Assembly: GCA_013397435.1 (NCBI GenBank)
Contig: VZRG01000303.1
Coordinates: 248,001-312,000, forward strand
DNA length: 64,000 nucleotides
Origin: Erythrocercus mccallii
Taxonomy: Eukaryota > Chordata > Aves > Passeriformes > Dicruridae
Reading direction: 5' to 3'
Made by a program: the position numbers and the translations under genes. This document shows, one piece after another, positions 26,701 to 40,000 of the stretch (position 1 is its first letter; every line of letters begins with the position of its first letter). Under the pieces are notes generated by a model. It saw only the letters and a program-made list of their open reading frames with translations, made no database searches and had not been told where the DNA came from.

Positions 26701-29476
26701 CTACCCGCCTCTAAGAGAAAGCTTCTTTTCCTACCAAATCTGCCAATTCTTTCTAAGATTTTATAGCAGCTGCATAATGTCTTTTAAGAGAGTTGTGTCC
26801 TGGCACCTGCCACTATACTGGGAAAATAATATAGGTCATACATTATTTCTAGCCACCTGTCAGTAAATTCAGGACAAGAGCCATGAACCAACAGCCTTGC
26901 ATGTGCCCCCTTTTAGATTGATGTGTCATCTGACCTGGGTGGACATGCCTCAACTGGATTGCCTGACTTCAGATAACCCGTTCTACAATCCTCAGCTGCT
27001 GGACCCTATTCTAGTTTGGATGAGGCACAGAACGTACCTTTTTGTGAAGATTCTGTCCCCAAACTTATAAAAAAAAATTAGTTATGCATGAATGCTGTCC
27101 AGCTTTCCAGGGAACATCTTGGTACAACATGTATCAGTGTAGTGAGAACATCTCATTTTACGGTCAGCTTTTTGTAATTGAATCTGCCCTAGTCCTTTCT
27201 AGTAATATGCTACACAGTCTGGTTCCTGTCTCTAATACAGACATGTCCTGCAAAGAGCTTTCTGCTTGTGGCAGTGTAAGCTTGTGCTTTCTCATGAATC
27301 TGTGTCTCCTAATGCACCCTGTTCTTGCATAGCTTTCTGATCTCTCTACTATTTGCTGCTAGTTGCACTACACTCTTGGTAGCTGCATGAAATCTGAGCA
27401 ATTCATGTCTATGTTTCAGTTGCCATACTATTCTTTGTTACTGTGTCACTGTCTTAAATAGTTTTTACTTTTGATCTTGCAGAATTTCTCTTACACCCTT
27501 CTTGTAACTTCACTTAGGTTCACCACGACAACATATTTCTTTTTCTAGATTATAGTGAGTGCTCAAAAAGAGAAAAAAAGACATATTAATGGTAAACCTT
27601 GAGCAGTCAGCTGCTTTATCATTATCATCATTTATGTGGTTGCATTAGCATTAATTGACTTTTGCACTGTTTGTCCATTAATCTCTGTTGGTGTTCAGAA
27701 CGATTCGGTTCAAGAAATGCCCTCTGTAGCACTTTACCATTTGCTGGGTAGGGTGGGCCATACGTTGATTTCTATATAAAGATGTGATTCCAGTGGTAAA
27801 AAATAAGACTTCCTAAAAATTAATAGTCAGAATTTGAGTATCCCATGTAGTGCAATTAAGTCAATCCAATTGTTTTGGTAAAGGTTAGAGGAACCCTTTG
27901 TGAGACATTTTAAAGAATACACACAGTAGACATGTCTGAATATGTAAATGATAAATTTCAAAAATGTAGACTGATACGTATAAACAGCTTGAAGCAGTGG
28001 CTAGAAATAAGTCACATTTTGTTTGAACCAGTAAATAATCCAGGGAGGCTGAGGAGAGAAAGAGGGAAGATATGGTAAAGGAAAAATAGCTTACCATTAC
28101 TTTTTGAGGGTCTGCAGGGCTCTCAGCCTTATCTCAACTGCTACAAAGCCTCTTCAGTCATCTTTTCCAGTTCTCCTGATTTTGACATCTTGTCTTTGCA
28201 TTTTAATCTTTTTCCGATATTTACTTTTGATTACCATAATGATTCCATGGTGTAATCTAAATTAGAAGCTGTGTCACAGACTATCAGTTAAAACTTAAAC
28301 TAAATCAAGGTTTGCCTCTTGCAAAGCAGCAATGATTCAAATGTGGCATCTGCTGTATGTGATACATCCCCAGTAATCAATATGTCAAAAAATGAGTATA
28401 TATGCAGCTGCCAAGAAGACCTGTGCCAGCATTGGAGATTGTAGGCCAAGGGCTTCATTATTAACTCGTTTACATATATTCACATCAAGAGTATTGTGGG
28501 GTGTGGAGCCTCAATGCATCCCAAAATCTGATAATCCCTCTGCCTGCCACTGCTGTGTACTGTGAACAGCATTGTTTGATGACTTCCTTCTTGTGCTACT
28601 GATTCTCCAGTCTGGGGAATCAAATTTTTGAAACGTATGTGCTGCTGTACAGCTGGGAAAATTTATCTATCTTTCTGCTTTCGTGGCCTTCCACAGTAAT
28701 ATGTCTGTCTGAAATGAAGCTATCAAAGAATGCAGGTAAGATTGTGCATATAGAAGACCAACTTTCCAAGGAACAGGAACATAATTTTTGACACAGACGT
28801 GTCTGTACTAGCAAATAATGTGGTAGGAGCAGCTCTGTGGAATAGAAGCTGGTGTGGGAGATTTGTTCCTGCTGTAGGCATTGTGGACCTTCATTCCAGA
28901 CAGGCTGTAAGCTGGTCACGTGGCCCAAATGCCTTTTAGCAGTTGGAGCACATCTTCAGGTTTAGTTTCATGTGAAAAGAATCCATCATGTGAGCACAGA
29001 AGGCTGCTCCACAGTCCAAACCAAAGCTCAGGGAAGATGGAGAGATTTGCCACAGAAACACACCACTGATCTGAACCACAGGACTGGTGTGGACACACCC
29101 ATGAATGACCAGACATCAGACCGATCCATCTTTCTCAGTTTGGCTTGCTCTGAGAATTCCTATTGTCATACACATACACAGATGCACAATTGTAAACAGA
29201 AAAATCCAGACAATAAGCTGCTTTTTAGACATTAAGGAGAAGAAAGGGAAAAAAAGGTGTATGTTCAACTTCTAAATACTTGGGTGTTGCTCTGTCTGGT
29301 AATGGTTACTGTGTAGCCATTGTTGCACCTGTCAAAGTGCTAGACCTTGTCTAACTGCATCCTTTCTCTTGTAGAGTCCTTGAAACTCTGCTAAAATACT
29401 GACGTTGTTCCCTTGTAGCTGGTATGTATCAATTTGAAAAGAGGTGTGTTTTCATTTCCTTGGCTGTGCTGGAAAG

Positions 29477-29526
29477 ATCTGACAGCTTTTGCTGTACCAT
29501 ATTACCTGATGGTACAGCAAACAGAT
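29477..29526. repeat. Compact hairpin-forming inverted repeat
   Basis: Two perfect 13-base arms, 'tttgctgtaccat' (29488-29500) and 'atggtacagcaaa' (29509-29521), flank an 8-base loop. After a 6-base bulge on the 5' side, five more pairs ('atctg' with 'cagat') extend the stem. The fold is shorter than a typical pre-miRNA, so I list it as an inverted repeat, not an RNA gene. Confidence 0.75.
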
Positions 29527-32500
29527 ACTTGGAATGATAAGTAGGAAAACCAGTCTTAAGCACTGTAACTTTATACAGAGGAACAAGTTCAGAGTTTGCC
29601 ATGACATGGACACCTAGAAAACACTTGTATGTGTGAGCTATGGAATGTGAGATGGTGGTCCTTTACCCCATTGCCCTAAATCAATAATTCATGGTTCTTT
29701 CAGGCTTTATTTTGGTGAAGTGATAGAATAGAGTTATCCCCTGGATAGAAGGAAGTGCCCACACCACAGCACTTTCAGGCTCCTGATTTCCCAGAGTATA
29801 GCTTGAGGTTTGTTTCCAGGAGAAATGATCAGGTTCATGTAGACTTTTACCTTCTTCCCTTACATGGCCAGGTGAGGGCCAGGAAATAAAAGCAGAGTAG
29901 AGCAGCAGGTCAGTGAGACCCAGTCAGGTGCCTTTGAGCACACTGTTTATAGCTTGCTCTTTTGAACAGAAGCTGCAAATGGCCAACCTGCAAGTAGCAG
30001 ATTTTTAACAAATATTTATTGTGTACAAGTGAAAAACTGACTCATCAATATGTATTTCAATACATAATTGCCTTGAAACATGGTTGCAGTAAGATTCAGT
30101 GTTAAAAACTGAGCTGAGAAATCAGCATACAGAACAGAGGGTTGCTTTACAATTTTTTCTCGTTTTCCTCCTTCCATAGAGAATATGCATTGCATTGAGG
30201 ACAGAGAAGCAGAAAGTCTTGGCAACTTCTAGTGCGCCAGAGACTTTGTTCTGCTCAGTGAGGAGGGGTGCAGTTCCCAAGAAAGATGTCAAATGCAGTA
30301 ATTAATGTTCTTCCTTCATATGATGGATACCATCTGTATTTAGAAACATCTGAGCTTGTGCTTCAATAGAAGTCACGTAGCATTTTTACTGGTATAGTGT
30401 AGAACTTGAGTGTTTTTATTCATGATACTTGAGGCTTTGCTCCCAGACATAGTTTACAAATGCGTGACATTCCTTTTACGTTTCGAAGTGAAAAGTGAGC
30501 CAGGGTGAGCAGGAAGGACATTCTGTAGCTCGCTGAATCTTAGCAGTTTTTCATTGTGTCATATTTGTTTTTATAGAAGCAATTTCAAACTAGGGCAGTA
30601 TGAGTAGCAAATGAGTTTTTGCCTCATATGAAAACAAACATGATCAGAATCATCTTGTCTGTAAGTTATTCAGAGTCCATTAGTGTCAGGATATACAACT
30701 TTCCTCTTTTGACAGCCTTTCCTCAGACTTGTCAAAATATAGTATCTTCAAAACAAACAATGTTTTTAGTTTTTACTTCCTTCTTTGCTTCCCCTATTTC
30801 CCTAACAGTGAAACACTAGTAACCTCATTTGAAATAATCTGTGTTTGTATCCATGCCTCTTACAGCTGGGATGTGGCGCCAATAATTCTGCAATGTAGCA
30901 AGTTACTTCCCATCTTTGTTATGTAATATATCTTCTTATATTATTATTGTCCCTTGTTTCAGAATATAAACATCAGCAAGTATTATCTTTATTAATCCTC
31001 TCCCTCCCTTCCATCTCCTCTTTCCCCTCTCCCTGTTTTGAGAAACAGTAAGAAAATGCAAGTTTATTCTTTGCCAGCCAAGAACTATTAGTTTCTATAG
31101 GGAAGAATGTCCCTTTGTTCTTAAACATGATTGTTTTGGTTTGTTTTCTGAACGGGTAAGGAAGAGTTAGTGGCCTGGGACAAAGATTTTAGGCTACAGC
31201 CTTACGTTTCTCAACAATATACCATTGCAAATGGACAATTCCATGTTCTAGTAAATATTTTTAAACATATTTAAGGTATTGTGAATCTGATTTTGGGGTC
31301 AAGAAAGAAGATGCCAGCTAGCCTGGATACCTAACTGTGACAGCACGGAGCCAGAATGTTTCTTTAGACAAACCTATATTTATGACCGTGCATGAAACCT
31401 CAACTCTGCCAAAGCTCCTGGTTTCACAGTTTGTCCAGGGACAGAGGAGGATCATATGCTGTGACCTCATATTCTGCCACTGTGTCATAATAGTCCATGT
31501 CACAGAGCTGGCTGTATGCCAGTCATGTGGTCAAAATCTCATCCCTTTCTCTGCCGAGTCTTGACACATGCTCAGATGTCTTGTAGTGTAAGGCAGAATC
31601 ATAATCAAAGGCTACTAGATGAGGAAAAGCAGACTTTGTTTTCAAAATATTCTTTACATTCCTGATTTCATTTGGCTTATGGCACAGGCTTTGTGTAAAA
31701 TCTTCAGCAAAATATCTGTTGTGAGTCTTGATCTGGCATATTAAAAAAAATGAAAATAACAGTGATTCTCAGTTTTACTGGCATATTGGTCAATAAAATT
31801 AATACTAATTAAACATGGGCCTGGGCTTGAGGGAAGGCCAGAAAAGGGGGGGCTGGGGAGAGTCAAAGTCTGCTTTTCTTAAGGGCTTTGAATGAGCTAT
31901 ATCAGAACCTGCTGTCGTTCCCAAGAGCAGCCACACATTGAGAGAGACTTAAAGATGCTTCTGGCTGCTCCTTGAGTTCTGAATCTTGTGCTTCTCCTCT
32001 CTAGAGGCATGTACAGTCTTGTCCTAAGGATGTATTTATTCATATGGAATGTGAGAACTTAGAATACATCTAAATTTATTTTCTGCCAACTAGTCAGAGG
32101 AATTTGTTTTGGATTTGAGAGCAAAGAGAATTTCAGATTGTACCAAGTAATTTGTCTGTGTTGTAAGCAGCTAAGGAGAGCGTAACTAAGGAAAGGATAA
32201 GTGGAACATAAAAAAAATTGCAACTAAGCATGTACAGTCGGTGTCAGTGGGATCCATTTTCAGGCAGAAAATGAATACACTGTGAACTTTGAGACATTTT
32301 AATATATATACTTATGATTTACTAACTAATGCTATGTTCATTTTCTTGCTTTAATTTTCTAAGTACGTTTTTTTACCAAAATCTTCAGCATAAAAAGTCC
32401 AATATTGAAGACAAATAAGCACGACATGTAATATTTAGATTATTACAGAATTAAATCATCATAACAAACCAAAGCAAATTGCTCTTAAGCAATTTTGGAA

Positions 32501-33981
32501 GCTTCTCTAACAGGAAAACCTTTCTTGTGGGGGAATAGCTTCAATAGCCAGGTGTGAAAAGTGAATGAGGGGATAGCCCACTCTTGGTTTTGAGCTAGAT
32601 TTCCTGTTAAAGTGGTTCATGGAAAGCGTTCTTCCTGGAGGAGGATGTATGCAGTTCTGCTGCGTTTGCCTGAAACTGCTGAATCCAAGCATTGTGCCTG
32701 TATTTTGGCTTCTTTCCCATTGTGAAAGTACAGCGCAATCTCCTGCCTGCTGCTCCCTCTGAGCTCGATATCCTCATTAAAGATCAGGGAAAAGAAAGGG
32801 GAAAACCCGAAGAGTTCAATGAGTTCATTTACATACCATGCCAGGGCTGGCACATGATTCAACACGTGATACAACAGTGAACTTTTTTGGTGAGCTTGCT
32901 ACAGCCCGAGACACATTTCAAACTGCAGATTTAGAAGGCTGCAATTTTATATTCAGAAGCAAGAGTGAAAGTGCTTCATAACTCAATTACAAAATGTAAT
33001 AACATGTTTTGCATTTAGTCAAACAGAGAGCTGTGGCAATATTCAGTGTTTATTGTTGTCTATTGTTTTGTTTCTGTTTCTTGTTATTACTAGTAATGCC
33101 TGAAGTATTTGATACTTATTAGCATTCCTGTCTTAATAATCTGTGTTCCTGGGAGTCTACAGTCTAGCTGATGGCTTAGTGAGGTGGAAAGGCCAATGAG
33201 AAGCACCTAAAATGATCTACACTGATGTTCATCTGATGCTGTGACATCTGCTTGGAAACCTTTTTTTTTTTTCCTCCCCAATTGAAACTGGATTCTTTTA
33301 TGGTGCTGTTTAGCTCCATTCCTGAGCAAAAGCCTGGCTGCTGCCTGGAGGGTGGGGTGTGTGTCCTTACCCATCTCCAGCACACATCACACCCTTTTGG
33401 GAGCAGTTTCCGTTCACCAACTCTATATTATTAATTCCCTGGCTTAGCAAACTGAACCAGCTCACAGACGAGCAGGGAGCAGGTCTGGGTCCCCCTCTCC
33501 CTTTTTTAGGGTTAACCACCACATAGATATAGTTAGCCTGAATCATGTAGCCTTGTGATTTTGTCTGAGAAATTTTTTTTTTGTGGCTGCAGAGGGAGTT
33601 TCAAGATAGCATTTGTATCTTGTTTTCTGAATTTATCTACATCCATTTGACTGAAAATTGCCTGTAACATGTTACTGCTTAGTGACACACAGGTGAACTG
33701 TTAACCTCTTAACATCAGCCAAGCCAAGAAAGAAGGCCTCCTTGTTATAAAATATGTTTAGCAGCATAGGTGACTCATACTTAGGAAGACTGTAGCTTGT
33801 AGCATACCATGATTAAGGATAAATTGCCTACTTGCACGGATGTAACTGTGTATAGTGAAATACAATGTTGGTTACTGAACTGGTAAAGATGAAGTGCAAG
33901 TTCATGTAGACAGATAAGATGTTGCAAGGCATGCTTGAACACAAGCTTGTATACAGATATATTGGCCCTCATTGTAGCATT

Positions 33982-34006
33982 CCCACTATGGAAAGTCCAT
34001 AGTGGG
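33982..34006. repeat. Perfect 11-bp inverted repeat with 3-nt loop
   Basis: The arms 'cccactatgga' and 'tccatagtggg' flank 'aag'. The flanks do not extend the pairing. No neighbouring element explains it. Confidence 0.9.
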
Positions 34007-37000
34007 TTTGAGGGACTTCTGGAGAAAAGGTTTAGTTTTGTTTGGGCTGAGGGAAGATGTAGCTGAGAGGAGAAAATGAGCAATATGACAAACAATGGGA
34101 AAAAGTTCCCATTTACAAGTTTGTTGAAGCAAGGTGTGTCTAACTCTTCTGTCCTCATAATTTTTTATGTCCCAAGAATACATTCATAGGACATACATCA
34201 CATAAATGACTGTTTCTAGGTAAGAAATCTCCATAGTTTCCCAAACAAAAATTAAATTCCAGGTCTTGCATGGCAGCACATAACTATTGTACTGTCTAGT
34301 CTATTCTCAGGTTGTTTTGTATGTTTTTGGTGATTATTCACATGCATGGTTGATTTTTGGTAGTAGAGCCTATATGAGAGGAGAAAGAGTGCAAATTCAA
34401 AGTAAATTGAGTCCGTCCTCTTCTCTGTTCTCTAACATCGCTTTTCTTAACATGTCTGTTCTCTAATGTGTTTTTAGTTACTGTGAACACTAATCAATTT
34501 TATGTGTGCTTTAAGAAACTGCATCTCCGGAGGCTTTTCAAGGAGCTGTGAGACTTCTCTTTACTTGGACTCAGCTGAAAATTCGAGACGTGTTTATTAT
34601 GATCTCAGTTGTTCCTTAAAGGTCAGAGCTCCAGTTTAATTTATGACTCAGCACTCTAGTTACTAGAGTCTAGGTAAAGTGGAGACTGTAAATGATTTTC
34701 ACCATTTAATGTTTCTTAATTTAGAAATGTGTTCCTTTTCCACACCAAAAAAAACCCCTGCTTTTCTTGTGAAGTGTTACAATCAATGAAGAATTTATAC
34801 ATTTCTCTACTTTGTAACAACTAAGTAAAGAAGGAAGAACTTCAACTTGCTTGGGGTTTCTTTGTGGCCATATACTTTTAAATAGTGCTTTAGGAGGTTG
34901 TGTTACAAAAGACGGATTTTGTTTCTGGTTGTTGGGAAGCTGAATTTTTATCTTGTGTTTGGGAAACTGTATCTGAGTTAAGTAGAAATAAAAGCACATT
35001 GCAAAGATCAGGATTTAGAGGTAAAGGTTTAATCAAAAAACAGTAAAATACAGTTTTAAAACAGAGTCTGCATAGGCAGATCACAGAATCTTGGAATTTT
35101 TCTTTGTTTTATAGTTACCATTAAAGCAAAACATAATCACATTTCTGGGAATCTTGCGTGATCAAGGATTATAACACTGAGACCATGTTTATATTAATTT
35201 TTCATGGAAAATTTTAAAGCGAATACTTATCAGTTAGATGATTAAAGTTCCTCTTGCCTGCTACCATCCAGGCACATGCCTGGCAATTTTTGCTCTTACT
35301 GGATTTTTCACTGTTACTGTGAGAGGTGCTCCTTCCTCAGTATCTTTGCTTTAAACAAAGAAGTTTAAAGCTGGTGGCTGGATGACAGTGAAATGAAGAA
35401 ATAGCTTTAAACCATTGTAGTTGACCCAATTCCAAGTAAGGATAAACCTTTCTGATTTACAAGGTGGTGTGTTTTAGCTTGGTCTGCTCTCTCGGGAGTT
35501 ATGTCTGAAAAAACTAAAATGTAAAGTATATACTCAGCTCAGTTTCAAATAGAAATGCTCAGAAGCAGCACTTGTCAAAATTCATTTTGGCCCAGGCAAA
35601 TAAGCTTACTCCTGAAGGGGAAGAAAGGAAACTGAAAGCCTGACGAGCTGTAGCCAGTATGTGCCGCAGTGTCAAGGCTGCTTGCTCAGAAAGAGGTGGG
35701 GGTTCGCCTAGTATTGATGCTTCTGGCTGATGGTTTTGGGAAACCAGGCTCTTTGTTTCCAGGACAGAAACCCCTCTTGTGACATAGCACTTTCCTACTC
35801 TCCCTTGACAACTTGAACTCTGCGATAGGGTCTTGCTGTGTTGCTTGTGAGGTTGATCCAATGCTGTGGTTTGATCCCTCACCTCGAACGTAGCTTGAAA
35901 AAAATCTGTCCTTGTATATTTTCTCCAAGGCTTAAAGCATCATTTCATTTAGTAAGTCCTTCTGCTAGGAAGCTGATGGAAGGGTTTGTGCAATAAAATG
36001 TCAATAGCCCAAACATTTGCCATATGAAGCTACTTGAATGATTTCACTGTACTTTTTTTTTCCTCACGCTACTGAGAGGCAAATTTTTTTGGAGTTTTTT
36101 CAGCACTTATTGAACACTTGGCTTCAAAGGGACACCAAATGCCACTTGATGAGTGAATTAGGTTCCACTGATAGCTATAAGCTTTCAGACTTTTAACAGT
36201 TTTTTAAATAAGTCATTTTTTAGTCCAGATAATTTTGTCTCACTGCCTGATACTGGAGCTTGACGTGTTGTGTTATTATGACTTACTGTGTTATACCTTT
36301 GCATGAAAACTTAGAAGTATACCCATTATTTCCCTGTTTCCACTGGAATTGAGTGGTAGGGGGTTTTTTGCCTGTACTTGATCACTGGTTTGAGGAGCAG
36401 TCTGAAGCTTCCTTTGTTTTCCTTGCAATTTCTCCCTTGGGCTGCCACATCCCTTTGTGCTTTATTTATTACCAATTTGTTTGATTAGATTAAGGGATCC
36501 AGAACCCTTGACAAAAGGCAAACCATCATTTATAAATGTGTAAACATAATGTAATTACTTCTTAATTCCTTGTGTTAAATAAAAAAGGGGATTCTTCAGC
36601 AGATAAACCCTGAGAGATTTTTTGAAAATCAAATGAAGGCAATTTGCTGACTCAAAGATGTGTTTGCCAAAGATGAGGAGTTATCACGCACAAAGCTCAG
36701 GTTTTATTTGATATGAAGTTTCAGGTCCTTTGATCTCCCTGTGATCCAGATAATACACCATGTCAGTCCACACTGATTTCTAACCATTTCTGAATTGCCA
36801 TAGTGAAATAGGTTTTGTCTCTGCTTGGGCCGTTTAGGATTGCCATTAATTTGTAGTTCGGTGCTCTTTAGGTTAGCAGTGGTAAGGGTTATAGTAAGAA
36901 GAGGTTTCATCTTTTATTCAAAAAGTATTGTCTAAAGGCCCCAGCACTCATTTTTCTTTTATCTCTACCATTAGCAGAGCTGTACTAGTGGTGTTTCTGA

Positions 37001-40000
37001 GTAAAGAACCCTCATCAAAGAAAGAAAAAGTAACTCCTTATTAAAAAAGAAAGAAAAGGTAACTCCTGCCTGTTGGCTGTTGGCCTCCTTGCATTTGGGG
37101 TTTTTTAGTTTCACAAAATAAAAAAAATTCTAAAACAGAAGAGTAAGTGTGATTCAGTTGGACATTGAGAGTGCAGTTTGTCCTGTGGGCACTTTAAGAG
37201 AGCGTCTCAATGAAGAGCAGAAGAACCCACTTGTGCAAGTCCTGTCAGTTTCAATTTTATAATCTTCTACTATTTGAAACATAGCATCTTGATCTCTGGA
37301 TTTCTTGTAAGATATTTTTGTTGCCTCTCATGTGAAAAAGCCGTTCTCCAGACAGGACCATCCTCTTGCAGTTTTGTAAAGCATTAGCAGTAGAATGTTT
37401 CACCTTCTTTATTCTTGCATGTTTGGGCATGTGTTATTTTTCTTCTTTCTTTGGCTTTGTTGCCTATACCGCATATTATGATCAGGACTGTTTATTTGTA
37501 TTATACCTCACAGGTCTCTAACTGGCTAGTTCTGAGCTGGCTACCTGCAAGAAGCTGTCTGTGCAAACAGCAAGCAGCAGGGCTTTGCCTACATGTCTCT
37601 GCCAGGCTGGTGTCAAAACACTGCTATAAGAAGTGATGCCAATTCAGCGGCAAAGGTTTCTGTTGTATATTTTTTTAACCAAAGACTCAACATGGACTGT
37701 TAAGAAGCCATTGAGCTTTTGCCATGATCACTCATGTTTCCCCCCCACCCCTGCAGAGTAAATAGCTACAGCTTCTTTGTTGGTCACAGGACAGTTGAAA
37801 GGAGTTGCAAATTCTGCTTACTGCTTTGGGTGTAATAATGAGCTTCCTTGTAATGAGCACTACTTTAAAGAACAGAGAGTGTAAATCCTTGCTGTAAAAG
37901 ACCTGAAATTAACTCTGGATGAATTGTGAATGACACACACTGACATGAGATTATGCAGAACAGTTGGAGGAAAGCATTTAGATTGCATTACTGCTTGTGC
38001 TATCTTACTTTGCCTCTTGCTGGCTTGGGATTGGGACTGTTTGTGCTTCAGTTTTGACAGGAACGACATTATATTAGAAAAGCAAGGGGAGCAGCTTTTG
38101 TATACACAGGCAGTTCCTGGCTGTCTATTGCAACTGCAAAGGAGCAAGTTGCAATTAGCACAAGCCTTGAGGAGTGTGTTTCCTTTGGAAGTTGCCTTTT
38201 GCATATGTCCTTTAGTGTAGGGGGTTTTAGGGTATGAGGTAGAGGATGATGCATTAGAAGATTTCCCTGGGAACCAAGCACTCTGACACCTCAGGCCAAG
38301 ATCTGTGATACAGCCTTGCCTCAGCTATTCTGGGCTCCTCCAGCTGTTGCACCCTGCTCCTGCTCCCTGGCACACCTTGTTTCTGCCAGCCTAACAGTGA
38401 CTGGGCTCTGCTGGGACCTGGATCTGACCAAGAGGAGCACTCCAGCTATAAGCTGGTGGGCTTTTTGGTTTTGTTTTTCTGTTTTTGAAGGGTGAGGTTT
38501 TTGTTTCTGTTTTTCCAAGTTGGAAGAGTCCTTGACCTGGTCTACAGCACAACCCACAGACTTGTCAGCCTAAATGAGGGTTGGGGGCAAACCATGGGTT
38601 GATGGTATTGTGAGCCTAGAGCTTTCTCTTCTATGTTCTTTTAGATAAATTACCATCCTCTTTACCTTCTATTTTCATTTCATGAGGTAAAGGAAGAAAC
38701 ACTTTAATTAAAGCAAGAGTTGTAAGATGCCTGTTAATTAGTACTGCTGTGTGAACTTTTTAAGTTTTGTGCATTATTCTAAAATCTTCAAGGAAAAGGT
38801 ACTGTTAAAGAACTAGACATTATTTTCAGGTAGCTTATCACCTGCATCTTTAGATGATGATGCAGTAACAGTTTTAATTTTATGAAATGCCTTGTTCAGT
38901 AGAGGAGACATCCTGCACTCTTAAACCCAGCACTACATTTGCTGGGTTTCCAATTGTCGTGCCACTAGCTCCATCTTGTTCTAAAGCTAAGTGCCCTGAA
39001 AAAGGTTTTAACTGGTTCAGAAAATCTGTCTGTTTAGCAAAGAGGTTCAGAGAATTCACTGATGTTCTCCTTTCTGTTTTGAACCTGCACTAAGCATGAT
39101 TGCCCTCTTAAAATCTGCAGGACTAGCTTAAAAGAATTTCTTATTTCCAGAATTTCTGTTGCATATCAGCAACAACAGTGAAGCAGTAAGTAACAGTGAG
39201 GAAAAAGAAATAATTTATTAGCATGAGATACAAGTTTTCAGAGTTAAATTAGCCATTACGTTTCCAAAATATTGTTGTAAAGTGAATGGTTGCAATACAA
39301 GATTATTGCGCTTGGGAAATGCAGTTCCAGAGTGGCACTGCAGCATATTTAATTCCAGCGAGTTAAGTGAGAGTGTTGGAACAGATGAGTGTTTTCAGTA
39401 CTAAATGGGAAAGTCTTTCTTTCAGTTTAGCTTTACCTGGGTTTCCTTATGCACTTTCTTTATCTGTTACGAGGCCAATACACCCACATATGCCTACAAG
39501 CAGTCAACAAAGCAATGAACGAAGGTGTTTCTCTGGAAGTCTGGGGAAGGAGGGATTGCTATTGCCAAGACACACTGATACTGACAGGCTCACGGAGCTG
39601 TATAAATCTGTAATGCACGAAATGTGAAACTTTCTGCTTAACACTTGACAACTAATATTTCTAGTGTGTGTTTCAGTACACTTCTGTTGAAAATAAGTGT
39701 TTTAGATTTGTGTGGTTGGTTTCAGCAAAGAGAAGAATTAACAGAATGTCTTGGCGATTAAGACTCTTGCTGCGTGAATAATACATAGCAGAGGTAATAG
39801 TTTGATAAAGGTGGAGTTCAAGTTCTCCTTAAGTTGTATACTGGGCTCTTAAATACTGAAATATGGCTTACTTTATACTCATGGTAACTTTCCCTCTGAT
39901 GTATCTGGCTGAATAATTAGACCTAACCCTGTCTTTCAGACTCTGCCTCCTCGTTATGTTGAGCAGGCTCAGGAGAGAACACTGCCAAGAGCACAGGCAG

